A DNA stretch of 64,000 nt from positions 186,001 to 250,000 of the forward strand of contig CALWNQ010000001.1 of NCBI GenBank assembly GCA_944382875.1. The letters are read 5' to 3'. Numbering within the stretch: position 1 is the first letter of the stretch; every line of letters starts with the position of its first letter. Source of the DNA: an uncultured Clostridia bacterium. GTDB taxonomy: Bacteria; Bacillota; Clostridia; Oscillospirales; Ruminococcaceae. Below, piece after piece: positions 1 to 7,176 of the stretch. The notes beneath the pieces were generated by a model, which saw only the letters and a list, made by a program, of their open reading frames with translations, was not told the DNA's origin and made no database searches. The position numbers were made by a program, and so were the translations under genes.

Positions 1-72
1 AAACCGGAAAATTCCGCCATTGGCGTGATTATCAACCGGCTTTTTGACCAAAATAAGAACGGCTGGAATTAG
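1..72 (+). CDS. C-terminal end of an unidentified protein (partial)
   Basis: Frame 1 is open from the window edge to a TAG at 70-72, giving 23 residues that end in ...LFDQNKNGWN. A ribosome binding site for murC follows within 20 bases, so the two genes are probably co-transcribed. The remnant is too short to assign; the pattern P-x(4)-IG followed by a hydrophobic helix recalls the C-terminus of LacI-type regulators, but this is weak. Confidence 0.4.
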   Translation, partial: KPENSAIGVIINRLFDQNKNGWN

Positions 73-97
73 ACATCAATCAGAAGGGAGAATTCTC

Positions 98-1468
98 ATG
101 CTTCTTGAAAATAAAAAACACATCCATTTCATCGGAATCGGCGGTTCCGGGATGTTTCCACTGGCACAGATTCTGCACAGCGAAGGATATTACCTCACCG
201 GTTCAGACAATAACGAAACCGACACCCTTCAGATGGTGCGGGAGATGGGCATCCCGGTGACATTGGGACAGCGCGCCGAAAACATCGAAGGCGCCGACCT
301 GATTGTCCACACCGCCGCCATTATGGACGACAACCCCGAACTGATCGCCGCCCGCGTGAGCGGTATTCCGACGGTGGAGCGGAGCATCCTCCTGGGAGAG
401 ATCACTGCCCGCTATTCCGATGCCGTCTGCATCAGCGGCACTCACGGCAAGACGACGACCTCTTCGATGACTGCCCAGATTCTGTTTGATGCGGGACTGG
501 ATCCCACCTGTGTGATCGGCGGCAAACTGCCGGCTATTCACGGCAGCGGCCGCGCCGGCAAAAGCGAAACGATGGTCTGCGAAGCCTGTGAGTTTGTGGA
601 TACCTTCTTAAAGCTCTATCCCGATATCGCCGTGATCCTCAATATCGACGCTGATCATCTGGATTATTTCAAGACGATGGAGAATCTGATTGCTTCGTTC
701 CGGAAATTTGCTCAGAAAGCCACCCGGATGGTAATTGCCAACGGCGACGACAAAAATACCCTCAAAGCGCTTAAGGGCTTGGACAAAAAGATTATTACAT
801 TCGGTTATTCTTCGATGAATAATTACTATCCGGCGAATATTGAGCATGTGGATGGGGTAACCGTTTCCTTTGATCTCTGCCGGGATTCCGAGGTCCTCAC
901 GCCGGTACAAATCCATGTGCCGGGCGACCACAACATTCTCAACGCAATTGCGGCCTGTGTCGCAGCTCATGAAGCAGGCGCTTCCTGGGAGCAGTGTGCC
1001 AAAGGGCTAGACGCATTCCATGGGGCACAGCGTCGCTTTGAAGTTCTGGCTAAAATTAACGGCATTACAGTGGCAGACGACTACGGCCATCATCCCACCG
1101 AAATCGGCGCAACCCTTACTGCTGCCCGGAACTTACCGTTTAAGCGGGTATGGGCAGTCCATCAGCCGTTCACCTACTCCCGCACCGCCATGCTGCTTGA
1201 CGATTTTGCACGGGTGCTTTCCATCGCCGACCGAGTTGTTCTCTCCGAAATTATGGGCTCCCGGGAAAAGAACACCTACAATATCTATGCGAAAGACCTG
1301 GCTGAAAAGATTCCCGGCTGTGTGTGGTTCCCGGAGTTTCCGGAGATTGCGGACTATGTTGCTGAACGAGCAGAACCTGGTGATCTGATCCTTACACTTG
1401 GCTGTGGAGATGTCAACAAATGCGCACACATGATTGTGGATCGCCTGAAAAATAAATACGAGAAGTAA
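98..1468 (+). CDS. murC: UDP-N-acetylmuramate--L-alanine ligase
   Basis: Cytoplasmic Mur ligase that adds L-alanine to UDP-N-acetylmuramic acid using ATP, the first step of the peptidoglycan stem peptide. The 456-residue product starts with the Rossmann-like UDP-binding motif HFIGIGGSGM. The ATP-binding loop SGTHGKTTTSS lies near residue 115, and the Mur central and C-terminal domains follow, including the DDYGHHP motif. The ATG at 98 was chosen because AAGGGAG lies about 8 bases upstream; an in-frame TTG at 44 would overlap the upstream gene. Length is normal for MurC. It is followed at once by a strong bidirectional terminator, so it is the last gene of its operon. Confidence 0.95.
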   Translation: MLLENKKHIHFIGIGGSGMFPLAQILHSEGYYLTGSDNNETDTLQMVREMGIPVTLGQRAENIEGADLIVHTAAIMDDNPELIAARVSGIPTVERSILLGEITARYSDAVCISGTHGKTTTSSMTAQILFDAGLDPTCVIGGKLPAIHGSGRAGKSETMVCEACEFVDTFLKLYPDIAVILNIDADHLDYFKTMENLIASFRKFAQKATRMVIANGDDKNTLKALKGLDKKIITFGYSSMNNYYPANIEHVDGVTVSFDLCRDSEVLTPVQIHVPGDHNILNAIAACVAAHEAGASWEQCAKGLDAFHGAQRRFEVLAKINGITVADDYGHHPTEIGATLTAARNLPFKRVWAVHQPFTYSRTAMLLDDFARVLSIADRVVLSEIMGSREKNTYNIYAKDLAEKIPGCVWFPEFPEIADYVAERAEPGDLILTLGCGDVNKCAHMIVDRLKNKYEK

Positions 1469-1497
1469 AAAACGGGCCGGATTATCCGGCCCGTTTT
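1467..1497. terminator. bidirectional intrinsic terminator between murC and the amino-acid ABC operon
   Basis: A GC-rich 13-base inverted repeat (ACGGGCCGGA / TCCGGCCCGT core) with A-tract and T-tract flanks. It can end transcription of murC on the plus strand and of the ABC transporter operon on the minus strand. Confidence 0.9.
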
Positions 1498-1502
1498 GAT
1501 AT

Positions 1503-2228
1503 TTATAATACTTTGGAAAGGAATTCCTTTGCACGGGGGTTCTGGGGATTGGCAAAAAATTCTGCGGGATTGGGAGAATCTTCCATAATTTTCCCATCAT
1601 CCATAAACAGGACACGGTTTGCGACCTCTTTTGCAAAGCCCATTTCGTGGGTAACGCAAACCATTGTCATGCCGTCATCCGCCAACTCCTTCATCAGTTG
1701 AAGCACCTCGCCAACCATTTCCGGGTCAAGCGCGGAAGTGGGCTCGTCAAAAAGCATGACGTCGGGGTTCATGGCAAGCGCCCGGACAATTGCAATCCGC
1801 TGCTTCTGACCGCCCGAGAGCATGGCAGGATAGGTGTTGGCCTTATCTGCCAGCCCAATTCGTTTGAGGAGCGCCATTGCTTTTTGCTCCGCTTCGACGG
1901 GAGTCTGGAGCTTTAAGGTGGTGGGAACCAGTGTGATATTGCGGAGAATGGTCAAGTGAGGGAAAAGGTTAAAGTGCTGGAACACCATTCCCATTTTGCG
2001 GCGGAGTAGGTCAATGTTGCATTTGGGGGAGTTGATCTGTTCGCCCTCAAACCAGATTTCACCCGAAGTGGGAGTTTCCAGAAGGTTCAGGCAACGGAGA
2101 AAGGTGCTCTTTCCGGAACCGGATGGCCCGACAATGACGACCTTCTCCCCTTTTTTAATTTCGGTAGTGATGTCTTTCAGAACATCCAGCGTTCCAAACG
2201 ACTTGCACAGATTTTTAACGGCGATCAC
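1503..2228 (-). CDS. polar amino-acid ABC transporter, ATP-binding protein (GlnQ type)
   Basis: ATPase of a polar amino-acid uptake system. The 241-residue protein has Walker [10 protein letters not shown], signature LSGGQKQR, Walker [16 protein letters not shown] and the switch histidine in VTHEMGFA, all in the GlnQ/HisP arrangement. The GTG at 2228 is the likely start: GGAGG lies 10 bases upstream, and the gene then overlaps the end of the permease by 14 bases, implying translational coupling. It is last in the operon binding protein - permease - ATPase. The exact amino acid cannot be read from the sequence. Confidence 0.93.
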   Translation of the reverse strand: MIAVKNLCKSFGTLDVLKDITTEIKKGEKVVIVGPSGSGKSTFLRCLNLLETPTSGEIWFEGEQINSPKCNIDLLRRKMGMVFQHFNLFPHLTILRNITLVPTTLKLQTPVEAEQKAMALLKRIGLADKANTYPAMLSGGQKQRIAIVRALAMNPDVMLFDEPTSALDPEMVGEVLQLMKELADDGMTMVCVTHEMGFAKEVANRVLFMDDGKIMEDSPNPAEFFANPQNPRAKEFLSKVL

Positions 2229-2931
2229 TCTTGCCCAGCCTCCTTTCCATTTTACCGACAAGGTATTGCAGCCCCAATACCAGAATCAGATAGACAGCTG
2301 CAACTGCCAGAAGCGGCATAAACGCCGCAAATGTGCGGCTGCGGATGAGGTCGCCGCCTTTGGTCAGGTCACGCAGGCCGATATAACCTGCAACCGATGT
2401 TTCTTTCAAAAGGGTAATCATCTCGTTGCCAAGGGCTGGCAAAACATTTTTTAGCGCCTGCGGCATAATGATCTTCCAAGTTGTCTGGCTGTAATTGAGC
2501 CCAAGGCTGCGGCCGGCTTCCATCTGGCCGGGATCAATGCTCATAATACCAGAACGGAAAATTTCAGCCACATATGCTGCCGAATTCAAACCGAATGCGA
2601 TAATTGCAACCAACACAGCGTTAATCTGCACTGACGCGAAAATTCCAAAGTAAATAATCATCAGCTGTACTACAACCGGAGTTCCGCGAATAACGGTAAG
2701 GTACAGCTTCGCAATGGCGTTGAGGAATCCAAGCTTGCCGGTTCGGTCGTGCGTGGTACGGATCATGGCAATGGCAAATCCCAACACGACGCCGACAACC
2801 AACGCGCCTAATGTTATTAACAGGGTATTGATTAAACCGCTTGTGAGGTAGGTCCAGCGGCTGTCTTCAATAAAGTTGCGGTAAAAAGAATTTGTAAAAT
2901 TATTCCACTGGTTAATTAAGAAATCCTGCAA
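2215..2931 (-). CDS. polar amino-acid ABC transporter, permease (HisM/GlnP type)
   Basis: Membrane subunit of the amino-acid ABC transporter, 238 residues with about five transmembrane helices. The C-terminal half has the EAA loop ([28 protein letters not shown] region) that docks on the ATPase. The TTG at 2931 is preferred because AGGGGG precedes it by 6 bases; an upstream GTG at 2958 has no such site. It lies about 85 bases after the binding-protein gene and overlaps the ATPase gene. Confidence 0.92.
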   Translation of the reverse strand: MQDFLINQWNNFTNSFYRNFIEDSRWTYLTSGLINTLLITLGALVVGVVLGFAIAMIRTTHDRTGKLGFLNAIAKLYLTVIRGTPVVVQLMIIYFGIFASVQINAVLVAIIAFGLNSAAYVAEIFRSGIMSIDPGQMEAGRSLGLNYSQTTWKIIMPQALKNVLPALGNEMITLLKETSVAGYIGLRDLTKGGDLIRSRTFAAFMPLLAVAAVYLILVLGLQYLVGKMERRLGKSDRR

Positions 2932-3015
2932 GACAATCCCCCTTTTCTCAATGGACACGGCAAGGGACAGAGAGTAGTTTACTCCTGTCCCTTGCGCATA
3001 TATCCGGGTTTTCTT

Positions 3016-3921
3016 TTATTCTTTGACGATAACGACCTGAACGCCGGTGCAATAAGAATCGGTAAAGTCAATGCTTTCCAGACGATCCTCGGTAACAGTC
3101 ATGCCGGCTGCACCAAAGTCAGCTTTGCCGGATTGAACAGCGGCGATAATGGAGTCAAACGCCATATCGCTGACTTCCAGTTCTTTGCCGAGTTTGTCGC
3201 AGATAGCGCGGGCAAAATCAACGTCAAGACCGCAGATTTCGTCCTGACCGCTGCTGCTGTCATGGTACTCATAGGGAGGGAACTCCGCGTTGGTCGCCAT
3301 GATGAGCTTGCCATCATAGGTGATGCCTTCGGGGGATTCATAGGGAGTTGCGCCTTCCACACCGTTGATGTAGTAGTCGAGCAGCTGCTGCAGGGTGCCA
3401 TCCTCTTTCAACTCGGCAATCGCCTGGTTGAACTGGTCTTTCAATTCGGTATTATCTTTCGCAATGCAGATCGCGTAATCTTCTTCGGTATAGGCGGTAT
3501 CCAGGATTTTCAGGCCTTCATTTTCTTCCACAAAGACTTTGGCTGGCTCATTATCGATGACAACAGCGTCAACCTTTCCCTGCGTCAGTGCCAGAACGGC
3601 TTCCATACCTTTATTGTACTGGATAATCTCCGCGCTGCCAAGCAGACCGTCCGCAATATTTTCGCTGATGTACAGGTCGCCGGTTGTGCCCAGCTGAACG
3701 CCAATTTTTGCATCGGTCAGAACAGCAGTAGGATCTTCTGCGGCAGTATCTTCCGAAGAGGATTCTTCCGTAGCCGAGGATTCGGTATCCGAAGTTTCGG
3801 AAACGGAAGATTCTGCAGAAGATTCCGGAGTAGAAGAACCAGAGTCGGTTTCTCCACAGGAAACAAGCGAAATGCAGAGTGCGGCAGCCAAAAAAGCTGC
3901 CAGAAGTTTTTTCAATTTCAT
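3016..3921 (-). CDS. circularly permuted amino-acid ABC transporter substrate-binding lipoprotein
   Basis: Extracellular substrate-binding lipoprotein for the adjacent permease and ATPase, 301 residues. Residues 1-22 are a lipoprotein signal with lipobox LVSC (Cys22), and 25-66 is a Ser/Glu-rich linker. The SBP_bac_3 fold then appears in reversed order. Residues 71-186 match what is normally the second half (AKIGVQLGTTGD ... GTLQQLLDYYIN). After a short linker, residues 204-301 match what is normally the first half (GKLIMATNAEFPPYEY ... GLDVDFARAICDKLG ... AGMTVTEDR ... VVIVKE). The old termini are joined and new termini sit at the interlobe hinge. The ATG at 3921 has GGAAGGA upstream. Ligand unknown. 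Confidence 0.9.
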   Translation of the reverse strand: MKLKKLLAAFLAAALCISLVSCGETDSGSSTPESSAESSVSETSDTESSATEESSSEDTAAEDPTAVLTDAKIGVQLGTTGDLYISENIADGLLGSAEIIQYNKGMEAVLALTQGKVDAVVIDNEPAKVFVEENEGLKILDTAYTEEDYAICIAKDNTELKDQFNQAIAELKEDGTLQQLLDYYINGVEGATPYESPEGITYDGKLIMATNAEFPPYEYHDSSSGQDEICGLDVDFARAICDKLGKELEVSDMAFDSIIAAVQSGKADFGAAGMTVTEDRLESIDFTDSYCTGVQVVIVKE

Positions 3922-3959
3922 ATACAATCCTTCCTTTGTTCAATATTTGCGATATCCAT

Positions 3960-3988
3960 ACTGTACCACATCCCGAAAAGAAAAGCAA
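3960..3988 (-). promoter_or_regulatory. promoter of the amino-acid ABC operon
   Basis: On the minus strand, -35 TTGCTT (3988-3983) and -10 TACAGT (3965-3960) with a 17-base spacer, about 40 bases before the start codon. Confidence 0.6.
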
Positions 3989-4212
3989 GCGATTTTTCAG
4001 GAAATTACCGCGAATAATGAAAGTTTATACAAGTTGACGGCAAAACATTATAATTTACACAACTTTTCAGCCGAAATAACATGTATATATTCTGCATAAT
4101 ATTGAATATAATCCCAATTTTATTTGTATATGCATGTATAGAACGTATATACAAAGCAAGTGGCACATTATGTCATTTCACGATAAAAAATAGAACTTTT
4201 TTATAGAATGTC

Positions 4213-4241
4213 TTTACAAACGGAAATAAATTTGGTAATAT
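4213..4241 (+). promoter_or_regulatory. promoter of the ABC-DUF1854-ABC operon
   Basis: -35 TTTACA (4213-4218), 17-base spacer, -10 TAATAT (4236-4241). Transcription would start near 4248 and give a leader of about 125 bases. The remaining intergenic sequence 3989-4212 is AT-rich with no gene that I can support. Confidence 0.6.
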
Positions 4242-4248
4242 AATAAAA

Positions 4249-4366
4249 GCCGCACCCATACGGCTGCATGAAGGTGCGACAGACAGTCGGAAACAACCCG
4301 GCACGGAGGTAACAGTCAAAAAACAGGTTAAAATTGATGGAAGGACAGATTTTAGTTTGAAGGAGG
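4249..4366 (+). other. structured 5' leader of the ABC operon, class unknown
   Basis: The leader contains a 6-bp stem CGCACC (4251-4256) / GGTGCG (4273-4278). An alternative GCCG/CGGC hairpin uses the same bases, and a GC-rich stretch follows up to the ribosome binding site AGGAGGT at 4361-4367. I could not match it to a known riboswitch class. Confidence 0.3.
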
Positions 4367-4373
4367 TGCCTGT

Positions 4374-6644
4374 GTGTTCTTTATTAATTTGCCGGAATCG
4401 GTAGAACAGGCATTTGCGGACCGGGGGATTCCGGCCGCTGAGATCCGCTACACAGCAAAGGCGGATGTTTCAAAAGAAAATCAATACGAAGAAATTTACC
4501 TGGCGCTGACAAACCGGGAACTGTGTATCCTGCGGGGACATGAAAAGTTCATCGAACAGCGGGGAAAAGATACGGTTGTGGAATATCTCTGCACCGATTA
4601 TCGCTGCATCCCCCTCTCGGATATAACAGAGGTGTTAGTCGACAGGCTGTATACCGTATCATCTTTCCTTGTACGGACAAAAGAGGAAGAGATACTGGTG
4701 TGCAGGCTGTCGGCTTCGTTAATCGGGCTTTTTGAAAAGTTCGGAAAACGGATTACGGCATTGCGGGACGGCGAACCGGTTGACGACAGCGGATTGAAAA
4801 ATGAGCACAAATGCTGCCCGAAATGCAAACGGCCATATCCCCATCAGGACCGAAATGTTTGCCCCAACTGTGAGTCAAAGCGGGCGTCTTTTTTCCGACT
4901 TTTAAAGGAATACTTAACCTTTAAAAAAGAAGCTGTTGTGATCTTTGTCATGATTTTCCTGAGCAGCGCGCTCACCTTAATCGTGCCGCTGTTCAGCTCG
5001 CAAATGTTTTATGACCAGGTGCTGACGCCTCCCGGCGACGGCGTTGGCAAATACTATGGAATGCTGTGGCAGATGGTACTTGCTGTTTTCAGCATCAAGC
5101 TGGTATCTACCATCTTCAGTTCCTTTTATGGTATTATTGTCAGCAAAATTTCTTGCAAGGTACTGCACAACCTGCGGGTGAAGATCTTCTCTTCGATGCA
5201 GCGGCTTTCGGTCAGCTTTTTTGCCAGCAAAACCACCGGTACCCTGATGACCCGTATCGATGACGATGCGGACTGGCTTTACTGGTTTTTTGTCGACCTG
5301 GTGCCGATGTATCTGGTGAGCGGTCTGACCATTATTGGACTGGTAGTCATTATGGGAACAATCAGCCTGCCGCTGACCGTCCTGATTTTTGCCGCGATTA
5401 TCGGGGTTGCCTTTCTGGTCGTCAAAGCAGAAAAGCGCCTGAAACAGCTGCAGCGGCGGCAGCATCGGGCCATTCGTTCGATGAAATCCACCATCACCGA
5501 TTCACTGGGCGGCCAGAAAGTGGTCAAATCCTTTGCCCGTGAAAATCAGGAAATCCGCCGTTTTACCGGGAAAAACCAGAATTACTGGCAGTCCCGGATG
5601 AATGTTGGATATTATAATGCGGCCCATTTCCCGGTTATCCGGATGATCTACCGGGTATCAGAAATCATTATTTTCGGACTGGGAGCAGTTTTGGCGGTGC
5701 AGGGACACCTCACACTGGGTGCACTGACCGCGCTGATTGCCTATGCGGATATGACGCTCAACTGTATCGAATATTTCATCAATGCGGCAAACCCGGTGGC
5801 ACGTGCGATGGACTCGGCTTCCCGAATGTTTGAGATTCTGGACACCGAGCCGTCGGTGCGGGAAAGCGACCATCCGGTTCATATTGAACGGATGCGAGGC
5901 GACATTGCAGTTAAAAATATTTCGTTTGAGTATGAAATCGGCCGTCCTGTTATTAAAAATGTCAGCTTTGAAGTAAAATCCGGCCAGATGATTGGCCTTG
6001 TAGGACGGACCGGCGCCGGAAAATCCACCATCATCAATCTGATATCCCGTCTCTATGACGTAACCGAGGGGGAAATCACGATTGACGGTGTCAATATCCG
6101 GAATATTGCAACAGCAGATCTTCGAAGGAATATCGGTGTAGTCACCCAGGAAACCTATCTGTTTATGGATACCATTGCCAACAATATCCGTTATGCACGC
6201 CCGGATGCTTCGATGGAAGAGGTTGTGGCTGCAGCCAAAGCGGCTTTTGCCCACGACTTTATCATGCGCTTCCCGGAAGGATATGACACGATGGTCGGAA
6301 ACGGCGGCGTTCAGCTTTCGGGCGGCGAGAAACAGCGGCTTTCGATTGCGCGGGCAATTCTTCAAAACCCCGCTATCCTGATTCTGGATGAGGCGACCGC
6401 CGCGATGGACACTCAGACGGAGCGGAACATCCAGACCGCCATCGAAAAGCTGCGTGCCGGCAAGACCATTATTTCGATTGCGCACCGGCTATCCACATTG
6501 CGGGATGCGGATCTTCTTGCGGTCATCGACGATGGCAAACTGAGTGAAATCGGCACCCATCAGGAGCTGCTGGACAAACGCGGCGTTTATTACAGCCTGC
6601 ATAAGATCCAGCTGGATTCACTCAAATTCATCAACCAGGAGTGA
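4374..6644 (+). CDS. ABC exporter half-transporter with N-terminal domain and zinc ribbon
   Basis: A 756-residue fused membrane-ATPase exporter subunit. Residues 1-140 form a cytoplasmic, possibly PH-like domain (IYLALTNRELCILRG). Residues 148-166 form a zinc ribbon (Cys148, 151, 163, 166). A six-helix ABC exporter membrane domain (about 185-470) and an ATPase follow, with Walker A GRTGAGKST, signature LSGGEKQR, Walker B ILILDEAT and H-loop SIAHRLST. The GTG start is set by AGGAGGT 7 bases upstream. It is the first gene of a three-gene operon with a DUF1854 protein and a second exporter subunit of the same architecture; a heterodimer is likely. NCBI family names link similar transporters plus DUF1854 to cyanophycin metabolism, but no cyanophycin gene is present here, so the cargo is unknown. 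Confidence 0.88.
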   Translation: MFFINLPESVEQAFADRGIPAAEIRYTAKADVSKENQYEEIYLALTNRELCILRGHEKFIEQRGKDTVVEYLCTDYRCIPLSDITEVLVDRLYTVSSFLVRTKEEEILVCRLSASLIGLFEKFGKRITALRDGEPVDDSGLKNEHKCCPKCKRPYPHQDRNVCPNCESKRASFFRLLKEYLTFKKEAVVIFVMIFLSSALTLIVPLFSSQMFYDQVLTPPGDGVGKYYGMLWQMVLAVFSIKLVSTIFSSFYGIIVSKISCKVLHNLRVKIFSSMQRLSVSFFASKTTGTLMTRIDDDADWLYWFFVDLVPMYLVSGLTIIGLVVIMGTISLPLTVLIFAAIIGVAFLVVKAEKRLKQLQRRQHRAIRSMKSTITDSLGGQKVVKSFARENQEIRRFTGKNQNYWQSRMNVGYYNAAHFPVIRMIYRVSEIIIFGLGAVLAVQGHLTLGALTALIAYADMTLNCIEYFINAANPVARAMDSASRMFEILDTEPSVRESDHPVHIERMRGDIAVKNISFEYEIGRPVIKNVSFEVKSGQMIGLVGRTGAGKSTIINLISRLYDVTEGEITIDGVNIRNIATADLRRNIGVVTQETYLFMDTIANNIRYARPDASMEEVVAAAKAAFAHDFIMRFPEGYDTMVGNGGVQLSGGEKQRLSIARAILQNPAILILDEATAAMDTQTERNIQTAIEKLRAGKTIISIAHRLSTLRDADLLAVIDDGKLSEIGTHQELLDKRGVYYSLHKIQLDSLKFINQE

Positions 6645-6655
6645 AAGGAGCCTAT

Positions 6656-7153
6656 ATGAGCAGTTTTACCTATCTGAATCCGGAAGAGCTCGCCTTTTCC
6701 CTGAGTGAAAACGGCATCCTCTCCCTTGATTTCGGGGAAAAGCACTATGATTCGGTCCAGCTTACCCGGCTGTTCCCGTTTGAGGACCCCGACGGGATGC
6801 TTTCGGTATCGGTGCCGGGCGAAGACGGCAGCGGCGAACTGGGACTGATCGAGCGAATCGATGTGTTCCCCGTTTCCCAGCAGCAATGCCTGCGGGACTA
6901 TCTGCGGTATAAATACTATATCCCCAATATTCAAAAGGTGGGCAAGATCGAGGAAAAACTGGGATATGTCTATATGGAGATCACCACCGAACTGGGCAAA
7001 AAGACCATCTGCATTGCGGACGTCACCTCCAATCTGCGGCTGGTCCGGGAAAAAACGGTCACCATCGTGGATGTGCAGGGTAACCGTTATTGTGTCCCGG
7101 ACATTGATGCCCTCAGCCGGGAAAACCGGCAGAAAATTGAACTATATATCTAA
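6656..7153 (+). CDS. DUF1854 family protein
   Basis: A 165-residue soluble protein with no signal peptide or membrane helix. It matches the DUF1854 pattern as I recall it: an acidic N-terminal strand region, LTRLFPFEDPDGMLSV, a central helix with YYIPNI, and C-terminal strands ending in an Asp/Leu-rich segment (VPDIDALSRENR). The ATG at 6656 has AAGGAG upstream, 12 bases after the first transporter gene ends. The second transporter starts 24 bases after it. Its conserved position between two ABC subunits suggests an accessory or regulatory part of the exporter; its molecular role is not known. Confidence 0.8.
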   Translation: MSSFTYLNPEELAFSLSENGILSLDFGEKHYDSVQLTRLFPFEDPDGMLSVSVPGEDGSGELGLIERIDVFPVSQQQCLRDYLRYKYYIPNIQKVGKIEEKLGYVYMEITTELGKKTICIADVTSNLRLVREKTVTIVDVQGNRYCVPDIDALSRENRQKIELYI

Positions 7154-7176
7154 CTTCCTGTAAAGGAGGGAACCAT

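Noticed and set aside
4249-4366. Leader considered as a cobalamin riboswitch because of a CCGGCACGG-like stretch
   Set aside because: The rest of the conserved B12-box and surrounding helices are absent, and the leader is too short.
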